Shown here one piece after another: positions 4,386-8,385 of a stretch of 8,385 nt of DNA (position 1 is its first letter; the number at the start of each line of letters is the position of its first letter). The DNA lies in the NCBI GenBank assembly GCA_013043995.1, contig JABEVL010000278.1, positions 1 to 8,385 on the forward strand, read 5' to 3'. Position numbers and translations under genes: made by a program. The notes under the pieces were generated by a model, which did no database searches, was not told the origin of the DNA, and saw only the letters and a program-made list of their open reading frames with translations. Origin of the DNA: Spirochaetales bacterium (lineage in GTDB: Bacteria > Spirochaetota > Spirochaetia > JABEVK01).

Positions 4386-6332
4386 ATGTCAGATTTTAGC
4401 ATTCCTGGTGTCAGCGATAAGTACGGAACTCAAAAGATGATTGCCGGTCTCATGAAGGTGAAGAAGTTCAAGCTCACCGAAATGGAGAACGCCAATAAGA
4501 AGTACGAAAGTGACAAGGTCATCTGGAAGAATCTGAATCGACGGATGAAAACCGTTCAGGACGACGCCCAGGCCCTATACGGTTTTAACAGCCCCTTTGG
4601 GGCCAAACTCGGCAGTTCTTCGGATGACTCGATCTTGACGGTCCAAGCGAGCAGGCGCTCGGTGGATGGCAGCTACAAAGTTAAAGTCATTCAGCTTGCC
4701 GCCGGAGATAGTTTCCTTTCCAAGAGCTTGCCGCTCGACTACCACGTTCCCGACGGTGACTACGTCTTTAAGGTCGGAAAGAAAACCATTCCCGTTTCTT
4801 TTCATGGGGCCAAACTCACGGATTTCGTTTCACAGATCAACAGCAAGGGCGACGGTGCGCTCAAGGCGATCGTTGTCAAAGATACCGAGACGACCCAAGT
4901 TCTACAGATTCAGACGGTCGGAGTAGGAACAAAAAACAAACTAAACTTTGACCCGGCAGCCCAGTCGCTGATGGAGCAGATGGGCGTTATAGGTCCTGCC
5001 GCCTCAAACGATGTCCCTCTGGTGTCCTCGAACACGGACGTCGGACCCCAGACCCGGAAATCCTGGCAGATTCCTTCGGGCTTAAGTTCCTCAGCTCAGC
5101 TGGAAATCCGCTATTCGGTCAGTCAAAACTCCGTGTCTCCCGCCCCACCTCCTGAGGGTTTTTCGTTTCCGCCCGCCGGGTCTGTCAACTTTCGCGGGTT
5201 GAAAGTCCAAAACACCCCGATGAAGGGTGAACTACCGCCGGTTCAGGCGCCTCCGCCCCCCGTCACGGTCAATGATCCTCAGGTTTTTTCGCTCCAGGGC
5301 GGCAGTCAGAACCTCGACCTTTCCCCCATTCAAGACAACGGAGGGACAATCACCCTCCCCGTGTCGTCTTTCCCTCCAGGTACACAGTCTCTCGTTCTTG
5401 ACAATAAAAACACAGGTAAAACGATCACCGTCGTTTCGGCCAAAATCAGCGATCCCAATACCCGCGGCAACTGGAAACCCCTTGACCCGGTCAGCCAGGC
5501 CCAAGATGCGGTTCTTGATTACGAGGGAGTCCACGTCGTGCGGGACTCGAACACCCTAAGCGACGTCGTTCCAGGAACCACGATCAACCTGGTTTCGCCT
5601 TCTGACAAGACCGTCCAAATCAAGGTTCAACCCGACCGAAAGACCATTAAAGACCAGGTGGTCAATTTTCTCATCGAATACAACAAGCTTTTAACTGACA
5701 TCAACGTCCTGACCAGCATGAAATCTGACGATCCCGCCAACGCTTCGGTGATTGCGGACGCTTTGTACTACGACGACAAGGACAAAAAAGCTGCTGAAAA
5801 AGAGTTGGGCCGCTACCAGGGTGATCTAAGCCTCAACACGATGAAGAGCATGCTCCAGCGGGCTATGATGGATCCCTACGGCATACCGGGGCAAACGCGC
5901 TACACCTTGCTGGCGCAAGTGGGTATTTCGACAAACGCCAACTCGACGGAGAGTTCCGGCCCCATCGACGTGACCAAATTGCGGGGATACCTCGAATTCA
6001 ACGAAACAAAGTTTGACGCGGCGCTTGAAAAGGACCCGCAAAGTGTCCGTGATCTGTTCGGTGTCGCCACCCATGGGGACTTCATCGTCGACAATGGGGC
6101 AGCCTTTCGCGTTTACCAAATCATCAACCCCTACACGACCTTGGGCGGTCTAAACGATTCAAAAGTGGCCTCGATTGATACGTCGATCAAAAATAAAGAC
6201 CGGGAAATCCGTGATTATAAGGATTCGATGGCCAGTTACGAACAGGACTTGAAGGTCAAGTTTGGAAACATGGAAAGCACTCTGGATATGATGAAAAAAA
6301 ACTCTGATCAATTGAATAATATCGGCCGATAA
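4386..6332 (+). CDS. fliD: Flagellar filament cap protein FliD (HAP2)
   Basis: 648 aa, similar to treponemal FliD (about 660 aa) and longer than the roughly 470 aa of E. coli. FliD caps the growing filament and helps flagellin monomers fold in; in spirochaetes this occurs in the periplasm. The N-terminal FliD domain starts SDFSIPGVSDKYGTQKMIA, with a helix to about residue 65 and a beta region (SILTVQASRRSVDGSYKVKV) to about 105. The FliD_C domain covers about 375-640, including LVSPSDKTVQIKVQPD, VVNFLIEYNKLLTDINVLT and LRGYLEFNETKFDAAL. A coiled-coil end (about 596-644) finishes at QLNNIGR. Between them, residues about 225-370 form a beta-rich insert bounded by proline-rich stretches (SPAPPPEGFSFPP and LPPVQAPPPP). 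The Shine-Dalgarno is weak (AAGCGG at 4375-4380). The next gene begins 9 nt after the stop. Confidence 0.93.
   Translation: MSDFSIPGVSDKYGTQKMIAGLMKVKKFKLTEMENANKKYESDKVIWKNLNRRMKTVQDDAQALYGFNSPFGAKLGSSSDDSILTVQASRRSVDGSYKVKVIQLAAGDSFLSKSLPLDYHVPDGDYVFKVGKKTIPVSFHGAKLTDFVSQINSKGDGALKAIVVKDTETTQVLQIQTVGVGTKNKLNFDPAAQSLMEQMGVIGPAASNDVPLVSSNTDVGPQTRKSWQIPSGLSSSAQLEIRYSVSQNSVSPAPPPEGFSFPPAGSVNFRGLKVQNTPMKGELPPVQAPPPPVTVNDPQVFSLQGGSQNLDLSPIQDNGGTITLPVSSFPPGTQSLVLDNKNTGKTITVVSAKISDPNTRGNWKPLDPVSQAQDAVLDYEGVHVVRDSNTLSDVVPGTTINLVSPSDKTVQIKVQPDRKTIKDQVVNFLIEYNKLLTDINVLTSMKSDDPANASVIADALYYDDKDKKAAEKELGRYQGDLSLNTMKSMLQRAMMDPYGIPGQTRYTLLAQVGISTNANSTESSGPIDVTKLRGYLEFNETKFDAALEKDPQSVRDLFGVATHGDFIVDNGAAFRVYQIINPYTTLGGLNDSKVASIDTSIKNKDREIRDYKDSMASYEQDLKVKFGNMESTLDMMKKNSDQLNNIGR
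6320..6332 (+). promoter_or_regulatory. Possible sigma-28 -10 element at the fliD stop
   Basis: GCCGATAA at 6325-6332 is the exact sigma-28 -10 consensus. It lies in a perfect 12-bp palindrome TATCGGCCGATA (6320-6331) that includes the fliD stop. The -35 region is poor (about 3 of 8 at the usual spacing), so it may be chance. If active, transcripts would start about 2-4 nt before the next ATG at 6342. Confidence 0.25.
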
Positions 6333-6341
6333 TACCAGCAA

Positions 6342-7049
6342 ATGACAATGACCATCAATGGAAGCAATGTCCCCGTCACCTGGGATAAGGAACGGTGCCT
6401 TGAGGAAATACTGTCCTCCCTTGCAGGCTGGAGTGAATCCCAAGGCCACCGGATTCTGAGTGTTTTGGCCAACGGCAGGGCCGCCCAGACCCTCGACCCG
6501 GGCACGCCCCCCCAGGAGATTCAATCTCTTGACGTCGAAACCTGCCCGGCGTCGGCCTCCCAGGAAGAAGAAACCCGTGTGCTGTTGGACTACTTGAACT
6601 TGCTATCAGAATCCGCAGAAAAGGGTGCGGACTCCAGCCTGGCGGAGTTGAAAACCGAGTTCCCCTGGATCGCCCCGGCACTTCACCGCAAACTCCTTAC
6701 CCGGGAACCCGATTGGGAGCATCGCGACGTGCTGGCCCAGCAGGCAAAAGACTGGATCGAAAGAATTCGTTACCCCGCCCTTGGTTTGAAAGACCTCGTT
6801 GAGCGCCTTCAGGATTGGGGCCGACTGATTCAGCGTGGCCAGGACCAGGTGGCCATGAAAGTTCTTGAAGATCTTTCGGACGAGTTGACGTTGCTTTCTC
6901 ATTCGGGCCTGGGTTCGGCTGAACTTTGGCAAGAGCTCAACGGCTTCCTGCAAGAGGCCGCCAACGCCCTGGAAAACAGGGACTTCGTTCTGGTCGCCGA
7001 CCTTCTGGAATACGAAATCGTTCCCCGTTTGGTCAGCATGGGAACTTGA
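6342..7049 (+). CDS. Unknown protein in the fliD operon (235 aa); possible flagellar accessory or chaperone
   Basis: I do not recognise a named family. Two parts are visible. Residues 1-67 look like a small alpha/beta domain (MTMTINGSNVPV, a helix CLEEILSSLAGW, strand HRILSVLANG, and IQSLDVETC). Residues about 75-235 are almost wholly helical and acidic, ending in FLQEAANALENRDFVLVADL and LEYEIVPRL. From memory, proteins of this type occur after fliD in treponemes and some Firmicutes. The gene starts 9 nt after the fliD stop, where fliS, the flagellin chaperone, often sits in other bacteria. There is no signal peptide or membrane segment, so it is cytoplasmic. A role with export substrates is inferred from position only. 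There is no clear Shine-Dalgarno; a second in-frame ATG at 6348 is an alternative start. Translational coupling to fliD is plausible. Confidence 0.8.
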   Translation: MTMTINGSNVPVTWDKERCLEEILSSLAGWSESQGHRILSVLANGRAAQTLDPGTPPQEIQSLDVETCPASASQEEETRVLLDYLNLLSESAEKGADSSLAELKTEFPWIAPALHRKLLTREPDWEHRDVLAQQAKDWIERIRYPALGLKDLVERLQDWGRLIQRGQDQVAMKVLEDLSDELTLLSHSGLGSAELWQELNGFLQEAANALENRDFVLVADLLEYEIVPRLVSMGT

Positions 7050-7074
7050 CCCCCTGAAACAGTATTCTTAGAAT
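7046..7074 (+). promoter_or_regulatory. Sigma-70-type promoter for the 87-aa gene and tsaE-tsaB
   Basis: TTGACC (7046-7051), a 17-nt spacer and TAGAAT (7069-7074), each 5/6. The -35 contains the stop codon of the upstream gene. Transcription would begin at about 7080-7082, at or next to the ATG at 7081. It separates the housekeeping t6A genes from the flagellar operon. The AGTATTCTTAGAATAG segment also holds a 6-bp inverted repeat. Confidence 0.6.
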
Positions 7075-7080
7075 AGCCCC

Positions 7081-7344
7081 ATGAAATTGGCCGAAATCTC
7101 TGACATCGTCAAAAAAAACATTCCTCTGCATTATCGTAATGAATACACGGCCAACGCTGTTTTTCACACCCACGCAGGGAAACTTCTTTCAAAACGGATC
7201 GAATTTGTTATCGAGATGGCCCCAACGGGTCATAAGGACATCAGGATCAACCTTGTCGACGCTATCGATTATCCCTTGGTACCCGTCCTTAAATCCCTCA
7301 AGGATGAGATCCAAAGTCTTGACCGAAAGGGTCTGTTGCTCTGA
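7081..7344 (+). CDS. Unknown conserved small protein (87 aa)
   Basis: I do not recognise a characterised family. From memory a protein of similar size lies just before tsaE in treponemes, so it may be lineage-conserved. It reads MKLAEISDIVKKNIPLHYRN, then AVFHTHAGKLLSKRIEFVIE, DIRINLVDAIDYPLVPVL and SLKDEIQSLDRKGLLL. The pattern suggests an N-terminal helix, three or four beta strands and a C-terminal amphipathic helix with charged residues. There is no signal peptide or membrane segment. No Shine-Dalgarno precedes the ATG, and the nearest promoter would make the mRNA leaderless. Its stop codon (7342-7344) overlaps the likely CTG start of tsaE, so the two are probably translationally coupled. 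Function is unknown; the operon hints at a link with tRNA modification but proves nothing. Confidence 0.8.
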   Translation: MKLAEISDIVKKNIPLHYRNEYTANAVFHTHAGKLLSKRIEFVIEMAPTGHKDIRINLVDAIDYPLVPVLKSLKDEIQSLDRKGLLL

Positions 7345-7763
7345 CCACCGAAATACTCCCCGACCTGAAAGCCTTAAGGAACTTTGGCAAACGCTTTGCC
7401 AAAGGCCTTGCTCCTGGTGCGATCGTTCTTTTAGACGGCCCCCTCGGGTCGGGTAAAACAACCCTTTGCCAAATTCTCGCCCAAGAACTTGGAGTCGCTG
7501 AACTTCTCTCGAGCCCGTCGTACGCCTTGATCCAGGAGTATTCGGGTCGTTGTCCGGTCTTCCACATGGACCTCTACAGGTTGGGCGGCGAAGAAGAATT
7601 CGAGCTGATTGGAGGGCCTGAGTACCTCGATTGCGGAGGGATCTGCTTGATCGAGTGGGGACAACGCCTGGGTCGTTCCTTTTGGGGCCCCGAGGTTTTG
7701 ACGATCGAGCTCGACTTTCAAGAACGGGGACGGATCGTTCGTTGGCAAGGAGCTCGTCCATGA
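7341..7763 (+). CDS. tsaE: tRNA t6A biosynthesis ATPase TsaE, probable CTG start
   Basis: 140 aa from the CTG at 7341, a normal TsaE length. TsaE is the P-loop ATPase that works with TsaB and TsaD to add threonylcarbamoyl to A37 of ANN-decoding tRNAs. Visible motifs are Walker A GPLGSGKT (33-40), the family's SSPSYALIQEY (58-68), the DLYRL (80-84) and IEW (103-105) motifs. The N-terminus EILPDLKALRNFGKRFAKGL matches the usual TsaE opening helix, so translation must begin close to 7341. There is no ATG, GTG or TTG in frame between the upstream stop (7320-7322) and Walker A. Candidates are CTG 7341, CTG 7365 and ATA 7353; CTG 7341 has AAAGGG (7326-7331) at a workable distance and overlaps the upstream stop as CTGA. 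The first in-frame TTG downstream (7527) would delete Walker A. The gene overlaps tsaB by ATGA. Confidence 0.9.
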   Translation: MTTEILPDLKALRNFGKRFAKGLAPGAIVLLDGPLGSGKTTLCQILAQELGVAELLSSPSYALIQEYSGRCPVFHMDLYRLGGEEEFELIGGPEYLDCGGICLIEWGQRLGRSFWGPEVLTIELDFQERGRIVRWQGARP

Positions 7764-8385
7764 AGGTTCTCTTTTTTGACAGTTCGACAGAGATTCTGAT
7801 CGTGGGTTTGACCTGGCAAGACGGACACGAATCCCGGATGACATGGCGAAGCGAAAAAACGGGACTCAATCATGCCCAGAAAATTCTCAGGGGTATTGAG
7901 GAAATTTTTGAGGAAACGCAAACCGAACCAACAGAACTCAACGCCCTGGCCTGCACCCTCGGGCCAGGCTCTTTCACAGGCTTACGCATCGGACTTTGCA
8001 CAGCCAAGGGGTTGGCGGAAGGCTGGAATCTTCCCATCGTCGGCGTCAGCGCCCTGGAAGCAATGGCAAAAACGGCTTTCCTGAACACGCCTCGAGAGCA
8101 GGCAACCTGGCTTCCTGTGATCGACGCCCGCAAGGGCCGGTTTTATACCCAGGAGTTCGTCTCTCGGGGGGCAGCCCTTGAAGCCCCCCGCCCCCCTCTC
8201 GATCTGACACCAGAGGATTTTTTGATCCGATGGCAGGATCGCCCTGCACATTTTTGCGGGTATCAAGCGGCCCTGCTTGCCGAAAAACTGAAGGGGAATT
8301 GGCCGACGGTCTGGAGCGTTCAACAGGGCTCCGGGTGGGAAGCCGCCTTGGGACAACTGGCTTTGGAAGCTCTGGAAACCCCACC
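7760..8385 (+). CDS. tsaB: tRNA t6A biosynthesis protein TsaB, 3' end beyond the window
   Basis: 208 codons are visible out of an expected 215-240; the frame is open at the right edge. TsaB is an inactive ASKHA-fold relative of TsaD that holds TsaD and TsaE together in the t6A complex. Motifs: the first beta hairpin MKVLFFDSSTEILIVGLTW, NHAQKIL (37-43, where the family has a similar NH motif), the signature LGPGSFTGLRIG (67-78) and PVIDARKGRFY (119-129). The start is fixed by the four-base ATGA overlap with tsaE (7760-7763) and by AAGGAG at 7747-7752. The tsaE-tsaB order is common in bacteria. The C-terminal part is not seen, so fusion or an altered end cannot be excluded. Confidence 0.93.
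   Translation, partial: MKVLFFDSSTEILIVGLTWQDGHESRMTWRSEKTGLNHAQKILRGIEEIFEETQTEPTELNALACTLGPGSFTGLRIGLCTAKGLAEGWNLPIVGVSALEAMAKTAFLNTPREQATWLPVIDARKGRFYTQEFVSRGAALEAPRPPLDLTPEDFLIRWQDRPAHFCGYQAALLAEKLKGNWPTVWSVQQGSGWEAALGQLALEALETP

Noticed and set aside
7527..7763. A short tsaE beginning at an in-frame TTG.
   Set aside because: It would remove the Walker A motif and leave a nonfunctional half; the upstream codons encode a normal TsaE N-terminus.
7189..7869. A 226-codon open frame on the minus strand.
   Set aside because: It lies opposite the 87-aa gene and tsaE, has an arginine- and serine-rich composition typical of antisense frames, and matches no family, whereas the + strand encodes clear TsaE and TsaB motifs.

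Overview
The window looks like the chromosome of a spirochaete (order Spirochaetales), probably a free-living one. The main evidence is two tandem FlaB-type core flagellins (286 and 285 aa, both starting MIINHN-SAMFA-RV), followed by flaG, a large fliD, two small genes of unknown function, and tsaE-tsaB. From memory, this order (flaB, flaB, fliD, hypotheticals, tsaE, tsaB) resembles the Treponema locus. A uroporphyrinogen-III methyltransferase and an APS/PAPS reductase alongside suggest assimilatory sulfur metabolism, which fits a free-living rather than a host-dependent spirochaete.

Layout. (1) Positions 1-824, minus strand: SUMT/CobA for siroheme, cut by the left window edge, with a C-terminal tail that may be the start of a fused HemD domain. 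(2) Positions 818-884: two near-consensus sigma-70 promoters, one for each divergent gene, that overlap so fully that their -10 boxes share bases. (3) Positions 885-1652: cysH, with the cysteines of an iron-sulfur APS-reductase-type enzyme. (4) Positions 1653-1927: an intergenic region with terminator-like hairpins, a good sigma-28 promoter and a highly structured flaB1 leader. (5) Positions 1928-4344: flaB1, a strong terminator, the structured flaB2 leader, flaB2, a weaker terminator-like element, and flaG. (6) Positions 4386-7049: fliD and a 235-aa unknown that sits where fliS often lies in other bacteria. (7) Positions 7046-8385: a sigma-70 promoter placed so that the next gene (87 aa, unknown) would be leaderless, then tsaE and tsaB, which make the t6A tRNA modification. 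tsaE has only a CTG as a plausible start codon; tsaB overlaps tsaE by ATGA and runs off the right edge.

The most interesting signal is in the two flagellin leaders. Each has an upstream hairpin with GGA at its apex, and a second hairpin that puts the Shine-Dalgarno sequence in a 5-6 nt loop and the start codon in the stem. The stems differ in sequence between the two genes but the architecture is the same. This matches the two-site CsrA repression known for flagellin mRNAs (hag in Bacillus, flaB in Borrelia), so CsrA/FliW control is the leading inference. Other items are a one-indel repeat linking the flaB1 ribosome-binding site to the antisense of the cobA start, and the two unknown genes. 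I see no tRNA, rRNA, CRISPR array, insertion sequence or sign of recent transfer.
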